Below, in pieces: positions 9,091 to 17,890 of a DNA stretch of 64,000 nucleotides (within the stretch, counting starts at the first letter, position 1; each line of letters opens with the position of its first letter). Location: assembly GCA_963714995.1 (NCBI GenBank), contig CAVQQP010000017.1, positions 434,001-498,000 on the forward strand. The letters run 5' to 3'. This stretch comes from Prado023 sp963714995 (lineage in GTDB: Bacteria; Actinomycetota; Actinomycetes; S36-B12; CAIYMF01). The notes under the pieces are model-generated. The model made no database searches and was not told the origin of the DNA. It was given only the letters and a program-made list of their open reading frames with translations. Both the position numbers and the translations under genes were made by a program.

Positions 9091-9510
9091 GTGAGCATCT
9101 CGACGGCGGGCGCCCAGCGCAGCCGGAGCATGCTCGGGCCGGCCGGGGTGCTGGCCGGCGTCGGGGTCGCCTGGGTCACGGCAGCAGCACTGCGACTCGG
9201 TGACAGCGGTCCGACCCCGTGCCCCTGGCGGACCCTGACCGGGCTGGACTGCCCGTTCTGCGGCGCGACCCGCGCGGCCGCGAGCCTGGCTCACGGCGAC
9301 GTCCTGACCGCCCTGGACCACAACGCCCTGTTCGTCCTCGTCATCCTCCCCCTGGCCGTCGTGGCCTGGGGGATCTGGGCCGCACGCTCATGGCGCGGCC
9401 TGCCCGCCCCGGTGATCGCCAACCGCACGGTGCTGGTCCTGATGGGCATCACCCTGGGCTGGTGGGTCCTGCGCCTTGCGGTTCCCTGGCTGGGGTCGAC
9501 TGCCGGCTGA
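9091..9510 (+). CDS. DUF2752 membrane protein
   Basis: A 139-residue membrane protein with three predicted helices and the family motif CPFCGATRA (in TGLDCPFCGATRAAASL). DUF2752 proteins are often found beside trp genes in actinobacteria; their function is unknown and the two cysteines suggest metal or redox chemistry. The start rests on the leaderless promoter pattern. Its 3' end overlaps the 3' end of the sensor kinase gene on the other strand by about 60 bp, leaving no room for a terminator. Confidence 0.85.
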   Translation: MSISTAGAQRSRSMLGPAGVLAGVGVAWVTAAALRLGDSGPTPCPWRTLTGLDCPFCGATRAAASLAHGDVLTALDHNALFVLVILPLAVVAWGIWAARSWRGLPAPVIANRTVLVLMGITLGWWVLRLAVPWLGSTAG

Positions 9511-10931
9511 CGTCGGCACCCCCCTGCGGACCGGGGACATCGGGCAGGACCACCAGGAACGCCGCACCCCCCTCGGGCGCCGAGCCCGCCTGTGCGCGCC
9601 CCCCCAGCCGCTGCGCCAGGCGCGCCACGAGCGCCAGGCCCACGCCGGACCCGACCTTGCGGATTCCGCGGTACCGGGCGTGCAGCTCGCCGGGCTCGAA
9701 CGCCACGGCGAGGTCGTCCTCGGTGAGCCCCGGTCCGCCGTCGCGCACCTCGACCAGGAACTCCCCGGGCGTGGGTCCGGCCGACAGCCGCAGGACCACC
9801 GGCGCCCCCTCCCCCGTCACGCGCAGCGCGTTCTCCATCAGGTTGTCGATGATCTGGCGGACCCGGACCGGATCGGTGCGCACGGGGTGCGGCGTGCGCA
9901 CCACCTCGTCGACGAACCGGACCCCGGACCGGGCCGCGCGGTCGGCCCACACGGCGGCTGCGTCCGCACCGAGGACCGCGAGGTCGAGGTCGACGGGCTC
10001 GACGGCCACATCGACGGCCCCCAGCCGGGCGAGGTCGAGCAGATCGGCCACGAGACGGTCGAGGTGGTCTGCCTCGGAACGGACCACTCCCGCCACGGCC
10101 GGGACATCCTCCGGGGGGACCACGCCGTCGGCCAGGGCCTCGGCGTAGCCCTTCACCGAGGTCAGCGGCGTGCGCAGCTCGTGGGACACGGTCAGGAAGA
10201 ACTCGCGCTGGCGGCCCTCGCTCTCGTTGAGGGCGGCCGACAGCCGGTTCAGGGCGATCGCGATGTCGGCCACCTCGCTGGGTCCCTCGGGGTCGATCCG
10301 GACGTCGCGCTGGCCCGAGCTCATCGCGTTGGCCGCCGCGGCCGCCTGCACCAGCGGACGGGTGAGTCGGCGCGCGACCCAGTAGCCGATGACGACGGCG
10401 ACGAGGAGGCCCAGCGCCAGGGCCATGGCCAGGCGGCCGAGCGCCGGCATGCTCAGGTCGCGGGCCACTCCGCCGGCTGCACGAGCAGGACGCCGACCCC
10501 GTCGGTGACCGGACGCCCCTCGACGTAGCTGGCCCCGAGAGCCGGCGCGCGGTCGGACACCTCGCCGCCGCTGGTCACGGTCTGCACATCGGAGGCGCGC
10601 AGGGGTGGCTCCAGCGCGACACGGGGACCAAGGCCGGAGGCCTCGAAGCACCGCAGTGCATCGCACAGGTGGGCGTCACCTGCTGGGGCGCCAGCAGGGC
10701 CTCCAGCCGGGCGATTCACGCCTCCCCGCGGCCCGTCGAACTCGCCGGCAGACGGAGCGCTGCAGCAGCTCGGCGGTCAGGTCGCGCGGTCCGCGACAGC
10801 GTCCGCTGGGCGGTGCTGTCCGCGGCGGCGCGCAGCAACGGCCAGGCGACCAGCGCCCCGAGGAGCACGGCGATGGTGGCGACGCCGGCCATGAGCAGCG
10901 GAAGCCGGCGGGAGAGGCTGGTGCGACTCAT
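9449..10931 (-). CDS. Sensor histidine kinase (at least two frameshifts)
   Basis: Partner of the response regulator just upstream. The N-terminal frame (from ATG 10931) gives a basic start and a membrane helix (LPLLMAGVATIAVLLGALVA). A second frame covers a periplasmic segment (10453 to about 10700). A third gives the second membrane helix, HAMP region, H-box FFLTVSHELRTPLTSVKGYA, N-box DNLMENALRVT, and the G1/G2 boxes DGGPGL and GSGVGLALV. Frame changes fall near 10461-10475 and within 10700-10790; the kinase core is intact. The start overlaps the regulator stop as ATGA. It belongs to the PhoR/BaeS-like group; the signal is unknown. Sequencing indels are likelier than a pseudogene, but a decayed sensor region cannot be excluded. 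Confidence 0.8.
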
Positions 10932-11617
10932 CCCTCGTCCGCGCTGTACCCGACGCCGCGGACGGTGCGGATCGGGCTTGCCTCGCCGAGCTTGGCCCGG
11001 ACCTGGGCGACGTGGACGTCCACCGTCCGGGTGCCGGCCGCCGCGGAGTAGCCCCACACCCCGGAGAGGAGCTGGTCGCGGGTCACCACCCGACCCGGGC
11101 GCGCCATCAGGTAGGCAAGCAGGTCGAACTCGGTGGCGGTGAGGTCGATCGGCTCCCCCGACACGGTCACCCGGTGACGGCTGCGGTTGAGCTCCACCGC
11201 ACCGATCACCAGGGAGCGATCCTCGGCATCGATCGGTCCGCCGGTGCGGCGCAGCACCGCCTTGACCCGGGCCACCACCTCCCTCGGGCTGAACGGCTTG
11301 GTGATGTAGTCGTCACCACCCATCTCCAGGCCGAGCACGCGGTCGATCTCGTCGTCGCGGGCCGTGCAGAAGAGGATCGGCACCGGATCACCCTCGGCGC
11401 GCAGCGTCCGGCACACCTCCGTGCCGTCGATGCCGGGCAGCCCCACATCGAGGATCACGGCCACGGGGTGCAGCCTGCGGGCCGCCGCCAGGGCATCCGG
11501 CCCGGTCGCGACCGCGTGCACCCCGAAGCCGTCCCGGCGCAGGTACATCCCGATCAGGTCGGCGATGGGCTTCTCGTCCTCGGCGACGAGCACCAGCCCG
11601 CGGTTCTCGACGCTCAT
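10928..11617 (-). CDS. OmpR-family response regulator
   Basis: A 229-residue DNA-binding regulator. The receiver domain (1-120) has the acidic pocket EDE at 13-15, phospho-acceptor Asp57 (VILDVGLPG), and the switch lysine in YITKPFSP. Residues 130-229 form a winged helix ending YSADEG, with the usual transactivation loop and recognition helix (RTVDVHVAQVRAKL). Its stop overlaps the kinase start. The pair sits between trpC and the HGxxPAAW gene, an unusual place; whether it controls tryptophan genes cannot be told from sequence. Confidence 0.96.
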   Translation of the reverse strand: MSVENRGLVLVAEDEKPIADLIGMYLRRDGFGVHAVATGPDALAAARRLHPVAVILDVGLPGIDGTEVCRTLRAEGDPVPILFCTARDDEIDRVLGLEMGGDDYITKPFSPREVVARVKAVLRRTGGPIDAEDRSLVIGAVELNRSRHRVTVSGEPIDLTATEFDLLAYLMARPGRVVTRDQLLSGVWGYSAAAGTRTVDVHVAQVRAKLGEASPIRTVRGVGYSADEG

Positions 11618-11675
11618 GGTCGCCCATCCTCCATGGAGTCCGTACGGATCCGATCGCGGGGACGTTCGGATCCGG

Positions 11676-11879
11676 TCAGCCGGCGTCCGAGCTGGACTCC
11701 ATGCCCAGCATGACCTTCCACACGACCAGGCCGACCGGGATCAGCAGCACGCCGATCCAGAAGACGATCGGCTGGGCGATCACCACACCGAGCGTGCCCA
11801 CGATGAAGGCGATCGTGATGATGGCCGCGCCGGTCCAGTTGGCCGGCGTGCGCCCGTGGTTGTCGTGCTCCGTGCTCAT
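11676..11879 (-). CDS. HGxxPAAW-motif membrane protein
   Basis: A 67-residue protein with two transmembrane helices after a soluble N-terminus carrying HGRTPANW, a variant of the HGxxPAAW motif. Small proteins of this type are found in actinobacterial tryptophan operons; the role is unknown. GAGGAG precedes the ATG. It follows trpE by 15 bp, so it is probably co-transcribed with it. Confidence 0.88.
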   Translation of the reverse strand: MSTEHDNHGRTPANWTGAAIITIAFIVGTLGVVIAQPIVFWIGVLLIPVGLVVWKVMLGMESSSDAG

Positions 11880-11894
11880 GACACTCCTCGCTGG

Positions 11895-13466
11895 TCAGTG
11901 ATGGGTCATTGTGGCACCCGGGGAGCCCGCAGGACGCAACCCCTCGGCCATCGTGATCGCGGCGAGCACGGCCGCGGCCTTGTTGCGGCACTCCTCGTGC
12001 TCGGTCCTCGGGACGGAGTCAGCCACCAGGCCGGCGCCGGCCTGGACATGGGCGATCCCGTTGCGCAGGACGGCGGTGCGGATCGCGATGGCGGCATCCA
12101 TGTTGCCGGCGAAGTCCAGGTACCCGACCGCCCCGCCGTACAGGCCCCGACGGGCTGGCTCCAGGTCATCGATGATGGCCATCGCCCGGGGCTTGGGCGC
12201 CCCCGAGAGCGTCCCGGCGGGGAAGGTCGCGGCGAGCAGGTCGTAGGCGCTGCGGCCCTCGGCCAGGCGGCCGGTCACCGTGGACACGATGTGCATGACA
12301 TGCGAGTACTTCTCGATGGACATGAAGTCCACGACCTCGACGCTGCCCGGTGCGCACACGCGGCCCAGGTCGTTGCGGCCGAGGTCGACCAGCATGAGGT
12401 GCTCGGCGCGCTCCTTCTCGTCGGCCAGCAGCTCCTCGGCCAGGGTGGCGTCGTCCTCGGGGGTTGCTCCCCGCGGCCGGGTCCCGGCGATCGGATGCAG
12501 CATCGCGTGCCCGCCGGTGAGCTTCACCAGGGCCTCGGGGCTGGATCCCACCACGTCGAAGGCGACCCGTTCGCCGAGGTCCGCACCATGCCCCGGCTCA
12601 GGGAACCGGAACAGGTACATGTAGGGGCTCGGGTTGTTCACGCGCAGCATCCGGTAGATGTCCAGGGCGCTGGCCGACGTGGGTCGGTCGAAGCGCTGGG
12701 ACAGCACGATCTGGAACGCATCACCGGCGCGGATGTGCTCCTTGGCGACCTCCACCCCGGCCATGTAGTCCTCGGGACGGGTCCGCGACACCACCTCGGG
12801 CGCCGCGGCGGCGGCCTCGAGCGACACCGCGGATCCGGGGCTCGGCGATGCCAGCGCCTGCTCCATCGCGTCGAGACGGGCCACCGCATCGGCCCATGCC
12901 TCGGTGACGCGCTCGTCGGTGGCGTCGTAGTTCACCGCATTGGCGATCAGCATCACGGTGCCGTCCCAGTGGTCGAGCACCGCGAGGTCGATCGCGAGCA
13001 GCATCGCGACCTCGGGCAGGTCGAGCTCGTCGGGGTTGGCGTCGGGCAGCCGCTCCCAGCGCCGGACGGCGTCGTAGCCGATCATCCCGACCAGGCCCCC
13101 GGTCAGGGGCGGAAGGTCGTCGGTGTCGAGCGCGTCGGTGTGCAGCAGGGCCAGCGTGTCGCGCATCGCCTCCAGCGGGTTGCCGGTCGTGGGCACCCCC
13201 ACCGGGGCCCGACCGCGCCAGGTGGCCTGCCCCTCGACCTCGGAGAGCATCGCGGCGGCCTGCACGCCGATGAACGAGTAGCGCGACCACACCCGCCCAT
13301 GCTCGGCGGACTCCAGCAGGAACGTCCCGGGCCGTTCGGCGGCGAGCTTGCGGTAGAGGCCCACAGGGGTGTCCCCGTCGGCCAGCAGGCGGCGCACGAC
13401 CGGGATGACCCGGCGGGATCGGGCCAGCGCGCGGAAGCCCTCGAGGTCGGGCGTGGCGGCGGTCAT
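11895..13466 (-). CDS. trpE: Anthranilate synthase component I
   Basis: TrpE converts chorismate to anthranilate, using ammonia from a TrpG glutaminase that is not in this window. The 523-residue protein has the chorismate-binding core: NNPSPYMYLF, GTRPRG, ADEKERAEHLMLVDLGRNDL and the C-terminal QAGAGLVADSVP. Feedback-site residues of the LLES type occur near residue 49 (TFLLESAEHG). The ATG overlaps the hisI stop (ATGA), so tryptophan and histidine genes are coupled here. I see no leader peptide or attenuator upstream. Confidence 0.97.
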   Translation of the reverse strand: MTAATPDLEGFRALARSRRVIPVVRRLLADGDTPVGLYRKLAAERPGTFLLESAEHGRVWSRYSFIGVQAAAMLSEVEGQATWRGRAPVGVPTTGNPLEAMRDTLALLHTDALDTDDLPPLTGGLVGMIGYDAVRRWERLPDANPDELDLPEVAMLLAIDLAVLDHWDGTVMLIANAVNYDATDERVTEAWADAVARLDAMEQALASPSPGSAVSLEAAAAAPEVVSRTRPEDYMAGVEVAKEHIRAGDAFQIVLSQRFDRPTSASALDIYRMLRVNNPSPYMYLFRFPEPGHGADLGERVAFDVVGSSPEALVKLTGGHAMLHPIAGTRPRGATPEDDATLAEELLADEKERAEHLMLVDLGRNDLGRVCAPGSVEVVDFMSIEKYSHVMHIVSTVTGRLAEGRSAYDLLAATFPAGTLSGAPKPRAMAIIDDLEPARRGLYGGAVGYLDFAGNMDAAIAIRTAVLRNGIAHVQAGAGLVADSVPRTEHEECRNKAAAVLAAITMAEGLRPAGSPGATMTHH

Positions 13467-13828
13467 GCGATCTCCAGGGTGTCGAAGCAGGACACCAGGC
13501 CGGTGTGGCACGCGGGCCCGGCCGGACGGACCCGCAGCAGGACGGCGTCCCCGTCGCAGTCGAGCTGCACGCCGAGCACCTGCTGGGTGGCGCCGGAGGT
13601 CGCGCCCTTGACCCACAGCTCCTGACGGGAGCGCGAGTAGTACGTGGCCACCCCGGTTGCCAGGGTCCGGGCGAGGGCCTGGCCGTCCATCCACGCCACC
13701 ATCAGGACCCGACCGGTGTCGGCGTCCTGGGCCACGGCGGTGACCAGCGGACGCCCGTCGGGGGCCGTCCCGGCCGGGCGCAGCCGACCCGCGAGGTCGG
13801 GGTCGAGCTCACTGTCGAGGAAGTCCAC
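13463..13828 (-). CDS. hisI: Phosphoribosyl-AMP cyclohydrolase
   Basis: HisI opens the purine ring of PR-AMP in histidine synthesis. The 121-residue single-domain protein shows VAWMDGQALARTLATG, YYSRSRQELWVKGATSG, and the zinc ligands CDGD, CHTG and SCF. No HisE domain is fused. I chose the GTG at 13828 because CAGAAT lies exactly 6 nt before it, matching the leaderless pattern seen elsewhere, and the preceding sequence is not protein-like. Its stop overlaps trpE. Confidence 0.95.
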   Translation of the reverse strand: MDFLDSELDPDLAGRLRPAGTAPDGRPLVTAVAQDADTGRVLMVAWMDGQALARTLATGVATYYSRSRQELWVKGATSGATQQVLGVQLDCDGDAVLLRVRPAGPACHTGLVSCFDTLEIA

Positions 13829-13834
13829 GGGGCC

Positions 13835-13840
13835 ATTCTG
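13835..13840 (-). promoter_or_regulatory. Candidate -10 before hisI
   Basis: CAGAAT, 6 nt before the hisI GTG, without a Shine-Dalgarno. It deviates from TANNNT at the first base, so it is weaker evidence than the hisD and hisF sites. Confidence 0.3.
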
Positions 13841-13881
13841 GCCCACGCCGGGGCGTGCGCCCGGCATGCCAGGGCGGGCGG

Positions 13882-14670
13882 TCAGAGCCGGACGATGTGA
13901 CCCGACGCGGCCAGGGCCGCCTTGACCTGCCCGATGCTCAGCTCGCCGAAGTGGAACACGCTGGCCGCCAGCACGGCGTCGGCCCCGGCATCCACCGCTG
14001 GCGCGAAGTCCTCCAGGCGGCCCGCTCCCCCGCTGGCGATCACCGGGACCCGGACCTCGGCGCGCACGAGGCGGATCAGCTCCAGGTCGTAGCCGGCCTT
14101 GGTGCCGTCGGCGTCCATCGAGTTCAGCAGGATCTCCCCGGCGCCCAGCTCGGCGGCCCGGATGGCCCAGCCGATCGCGTCGATCCCGGTCGAGCGCCGG
14201 CCACCGTGCGTGGTGACCTCGAACCCGGAGTCGGTGCGCACGTCGGGGGCGGCCGTCCCCGGCCCGCACCGGCGGGCGTCCACCGAGAGCACGACACACT
14301 GGGCGCCGAACCGGTCGGCGGCCTCGGCGAGCAGCTCGGGCCGGGCGATCGCCGCGGTGTTCACGCCGCACTTGTCGGCCCCGGCGCGCAGCAGGGCGTC
14401 GAAGTCCGCGACCGCACGGACCCCGCCCCCGACAGTCAGCGGGATGAACACCTGCTCGGCGGTGCGCCGGACCACGTCGTAGGTCGTCTCCCGGTCGCCC
14501 GAGGAGGCCGTGATGTCCAGGAAGGTCAGCTCGTCGGCGCCCGCCTGCCCGTAGGCGGCGGCCAGCGCGACCGGATCCCCCGCGTCACGCAGGTCGACGA
14601 AGTTGACGCCCTTGACCACCCGCCCGGCATCCACGTCCAGGCAGGGGATCACGCGGACCGCAACAGGCAT
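13882..14670 (-). CDS. hisF: Imidazole glycerol phosphate synthase, cyclase subunit
   Basis: HisF uses ammonia delivered by HisH to make IGP and AICAR. The 262-residue barrel begins RVIPCLDVDAGRVVKG, with catalytic Asp12, and has the second catalytic Asp in VLSVDARR near 130. Both phosphate loops are present. hisF lies apart from hisH (18.7 kb), separated by UbiB, holin-family, RidA and priA genes. The start is fixed by an M at 14670 with TAGGCT 6 nt upstream. Confidence 0.97.
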   Translation of the reverse strand: MPVAVRVIPCLDVDAGRVVKGVNFVDLRDAGDPVALAAAYGQAGADELTFLDITASSGDRETTYDVVRRTAEQVFIPLTVGGGVRAVADFDALLRAGADKCGVNTAAIARPELLAEAADRFGAQCVVLSVDARRCGPGTAAPDVRTDSGFEVTTHGGRRSTGIDAIGWAIRAAELGAGEILLNSMDADGTKAGYDLELIRLVRAEVRVPVIASGGAGRLEDFAPAVDAGADAVLAASVFHFGELSIGQVKAALAASGHIVRL

Positions 14671-14676
14671 GGACAG

Positions 14677-14682
14677 AGCCTA
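14677..14682 (-). promoter_or_regulatory. Candidate -10 of a leaderless hisF promoter
   Basis: TAGGCT lies exactly 6 nt before the hisF ATG and there is no ribosome binding site, so the transcript probably begins at the start codon. Confidence 0.55.
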
Positions 14683-14716
14683 ATCGGCAGCCCAGTGCCC
14701 AGTGCCCGGGGCGACG

Positions 14717-16415
14717 CTAGTGCCGGTCGCGACCCCCCCGGAACAGCCGTACCGTGTAGATCGCCACGAGCACCGCCCCGAGGATCAGCGAGGCGAAGAA
14801 GCCCCACTGGGCGTACTCCTCCATCCGCTGTCGCTGCCCTCCAGGGCGTGGCCGCGATCGCCGAGCCGATGATCCCTCCGGCCACGAGCAGCGCGATCAT
14901 CATCATGCTGGCGATCTCGCGGAACTGGCCCATCTGGCTGTCCAGCGAGGAGGTGTCGACCGACACCGTGAGCTTGCCCTTCTTGAGCTGGTTGTTCCAG
15001 GACACCAGGCTCTTGATGTACTCGGGGGCGGCGTGCGCGGCCTGCCCGGCGACCTTGGTGGCCTCCTTGCGCAGCATCTCCTTGACCATGACCTCGGTGG
15101 ACGGCGCCTGGGCCTGCTCCAGCACGACCTCGACCGCCGCCGTGGTGAACGGGCGGTCGGCAGGCGCCAGCGGGGCGAAGAAGGCCGAGGCCTGGGTCAT
15201 CGCCTTCATCCCCAGCGTCAGCGCCGGGTCCAGCCGCAGCCCGTTGTCGCGCAGCACGGCCATGCCGGCGTTGAGCACGTCGCGGAAGTCGGCACCCGAC
15301 CCCTTGCCGTAGCGGGCCATCTTCCGCTCGAACGCGCGCACGAACGCGGCGTCGTCGACCGGGCGGAACGGCTGGCTCAGGGAGCGCAGCTGCTGGCCCA
15401 TGGCCGTCATGTCGCCCTTCACGACCGTCCACAGCAGGGCGATCATGTTGACCCGCTGGGCCACGGACAGCTCGCCCACCATGCCCGAGTCCAGGAACGT
15501 CACCACGCCCGTGTCGAGGTTCACGATCAGGTTCCCGGGGTGCGGGTCGGCGTGGAAGAAGCCATCGATGAGCATCATCTTGATCGCCGCGCGCAGCGCG
15601 TTCTCCCCGATCACCACCCGATCCAGGCCGGCGGCATCCATGGCCGCCACGTTGGAGATCTTGACCCCGGAGATGTACTCCTGGGTCAGGACCCGCATGC
15701 TCGACAGGTCCCGGTGCAGGTCGGGGACGTGCACACCGGGCAGCTCAGCCATGTTCGCCGCCAGCCGGGACATGTTGTAGGCCTCGGCGTAGTAGTCCAG
15801 CTCCTCGACGAGGTTGGTGCTGAACTCGTCGAGCATCCCGCGCAGGCCCACCTCCCGGGCCCACTGGCTGCGGGCCTCCATCGCGCGCCCGAGCGTCCGG
15901 GTGATGCCGAGGTCGGCATTGACCTGCGCGTCGAGCCCGGGGCGCTGGATCTTGACCACGACCTCCCGGCCGTCGTGCAGCCGGGCGCGATGCACCTGGG
16001 CCAGCGACGCAGCGGCCAGCGGCGTCTCGGAGAACTCCGCGTAGAGGTCCTCCAGCGGCGCGCCGAGCTCGGCCTCGACCAGCCGGCGGGCGGTCTCGAA
16101 CGGGAACGTGGGGACCTCGTTCTGCAGCCGGTCGAGCTCGACCCCCCAGTCGTCGGGCAGGACGTTGACCTGGCTGGAGACGATCTGGCCCATCTTCACG
16201 TAGGTGGGGCCCAGCTCCTCGAGCAGGATCCGGGTCCGCGTCGCGGGCGACAGCTCCGGGATCGGCTCGGGCAGCTGGTAGACCCACCGCTGCATGCGCC
16301 GTCGGGAGGGCCCGAGGAGGCTGTTGTCGACCACGGACTCCGCCCCGTAGCCGACCAGCGCGGAGTAGATCTGCTGCAGGCGCAGGTTCTCGCTGATGCT
16401 GGTGAGGCTGTTCAC
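14717..16415 (-). CDS. UbiB/ABC1-family atypical kinase (frameshift near the 3' end)
   Basis: A protein-kinase-like ATPase of the UbiB/ABC1 group, about 565 residues when repaired. Visible motifs are the KxGQ signature YVKMGQIVSSQ near residue 73, the ATP-binding AAASLAQVHRA, VVKIQRPG, the catalytic DGFFHADPHPGN and the metal-binding FLDSGMVG. In other bacteria these proteins support quinone or lipid metabolism. A C-terminal membrane anchor begins in one frame (ALLVAGGIIGSAIAA) and resumes after 14826-14850 in another (YAQWGFFASLILGAVLVAI), ending at 14717; one extra or two missing bases explain this. The GTG start overlaps the holin-family gene stop (GTGA). Confidence 0.88.
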
Positions 16416-17342
16416 CGCAATCCGTTCCTCTCCTTGTAGTCACGGTCCAGGACCGGCGGTGTCGCTCCGAGGAGGGTCTCGAGGACCAGCCCCAGGATGC
16501 CCACGACCACGCCGCCCGCCAGGAGCGAGACGGGACGGTAGACCGCGATCCTGTCGTCCAGGATCGCGCCGAGGAGCAGCAGGAGCAGGGCGTTGATGAC
16601 CACCACCACGATGCCGTAGGTGCTGAAGATGAATCGCAGCACCAGGAACTGCAGCAGCGGCTTCACCGTCGCATTCAGCAGGCCGAAGATCAGCGCGATC
16701 CGGACGAAGTCCCCCCAGCGCCACCCCACGAAGCCGATCCCCGGGAGGAGCAGGACGGTGAGCACGACCGCCAGCCCTGCGCTGAAGAACCGGATCAGGA
16801 ACAGCCGCCAGTTGGACGCCTGCAGCCGTGACCACACCGCGCGGGCCTGGGCAGCCGGGATGCTGCCGATGGGCCCCGTGCCGGCCGGCGGGGGCACTTC
16901 CGGGACAGCCTCGTTCCGTGGCCCCTGATCACCTGTGGCCGCGGGCACGACCCACGAGGAGTCCCGCGCCTGGGCTGGGGAGGCCGTCACACCCGCGACG
17001 ACGACCGCTGCGTCCAGCGCGAGGGGCAGCTGCCCGGCGGACGGCTCGGGCACCGGCTCGGGCTCCGGCTCGGGCTCGGGCTCGGGCTCCGGCTCGGGCT
17101 CGGGCTCCGGCTCCGGCTCGGGCTCCGGCTCGGGCTCCGGCTCGGGCTCGCGGCTCCGGCATCTCGACCGGGAGGGACAGCGTCTGGTCGACGGCCCCTG
17201 CGCCGTCCTGGGGGCCGGTGGCCTCATCGCCCTGGACCTCAGGCCAGGGCCACCATGTGGCCTCGGGCCCGGAGGGACCAGACGGGGGGCCTGAGGGCCC
17301 ACCGGTCTCGTCCGGACGCCCGTCGGACGCGTCATCCTGCAT
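16412..17342 (-). CDS. Four-helix phage-holin-family (PF04020-like) membrane protein with Pro-Glu repeat (one frameshift)
   Basis: The C-terminal 115 residues carry four hydrophobic helices (FFSAGLAVVLTVLLLPGIGF and three more) like the mycobacterial 4-TMS holin family. These are chromosomal proteins, and there are no phage genes nearby. The true N-terminus is in another frame: ATG 17342 with GGGAGG upstream, an acidic Gly/Pro-rich segment, then PVEMPEP leading into about 20 Glu-Pro dipeptides. An extra C at about 17148-17152 (GAGCCGCGAG) separates the frames. The repaired length is about 309 residues. Co-translation with UbiB (GTGA) suggests a shared membrane role; function unknown. Confidence 0.75.
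17054..17150 (-). repeat. Hexamer repeat encoding (Glu-Pro)n
   Basis: Sixteen or so tandem copies of GGCTC(G/C) on the plus strand, read as alternating Glu-Pro on the minus strand. Such tracts vary in length by slippage and may form an extended rod-like spacer. The frameshift in the host gene lies at its edge. Confidence 0.85.
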
Positions 17343-17432
17343 GGAATGCCTCCCTCATCGTGCGGTCACACTCTGCCACACACCGTGCAACCACTTGGTT
17401 CAGCTCGCCCGGCGTCGTGCTCGCGACCGCCG

Positions 17433-17849
17433 TCAGGCCGCTGAGCCGTCCTCCGGCCGCCAGGCAACCACCTCGACCTCGACGAGCATCTGTGGGTGGA
17501 CCAGGCCACTGACCCCGACCATGGTGGCCGCCGGTCGGATGTCGTCGAAGATCTCGGAATGGGCACGTCCCACAGCGTCGGCATGGGCAGTCACGTCGAC
17601 GACGTACATCCGTGTCTGGACCGTGTCGGCGCGCGAGAACCCCGCCCGTTCGAGGGCGAACAGGGCAGCCCGGAAGGCGACTGCAGCCTGTGCCTGGGCA
17701 TCGCCGGCGTGGAGCACCACGCCGTTGACCATCGCGGTCGTGCCTGCCGTCCAGCCGGTGTGTCCGGCGTAGCCGGAGGCCACGACGACCCGGCTGTAGC
17801 CCACCTCGTCCTCGTACATGCCCCCACTGGAGAACCGCTCGACCGGCAT
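17433..17849 (-). CDS. RidA/YjgF-family protein
   Basis: A 138-residue member of the RidA superfamily, which hydrolyses reactive enamine/imine intermediates from PLP enzymes. The chorismate-mutase-like fold is recognisable (VVASGYAGHTGW, then VQTRMYVVDVTAHADAVGRAH, then VEVEVVAW). The Arg of TRMYV corresponds to the substrate carboxylate-binding arginine of true RidA proteins. AAGGGG precedes the ATG. Position next to priA within the his region is common in actinobacteria; a link to histidine or tryptophan intermediates is only inferred. Confidence 0.9.
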   Translation of the reverse strand: MPVERFSSGGMYEDEVGYSRVVVASGYAGHTGWTAGTTAMVNGVVLHAGDAQAQAAVAFRAALFALERAGFSRADTVQTRMYVVDVTAHADAVGRAHSEIFDDIRPAATMVGVSGLVHPQMLVEVEVVAWRPEDGSAA

Positions 17850-17890
17850 GACCACCCCTTCCTCCGCGGGCAGGCTACTGGCTCCCGGTC

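Noticed and set aside
13467..13881. Tryptophan attenuator or leader peptide before trpE
   Set aside because: trpE starts inside the hisI stop and no Trp-codon cluster or alternative hairpins are visible upstream.
16412..17342. Prophage remnant
   Set aside because: The holin-family label reflects a chromosomal membrane-protein family; no other phage genes or attachment sites are nearby.
17343..17432. Small gene between RidA and the holin-family gene
   Set aside because: No start with a ribosome site and no protein-like frame in 90 bp.
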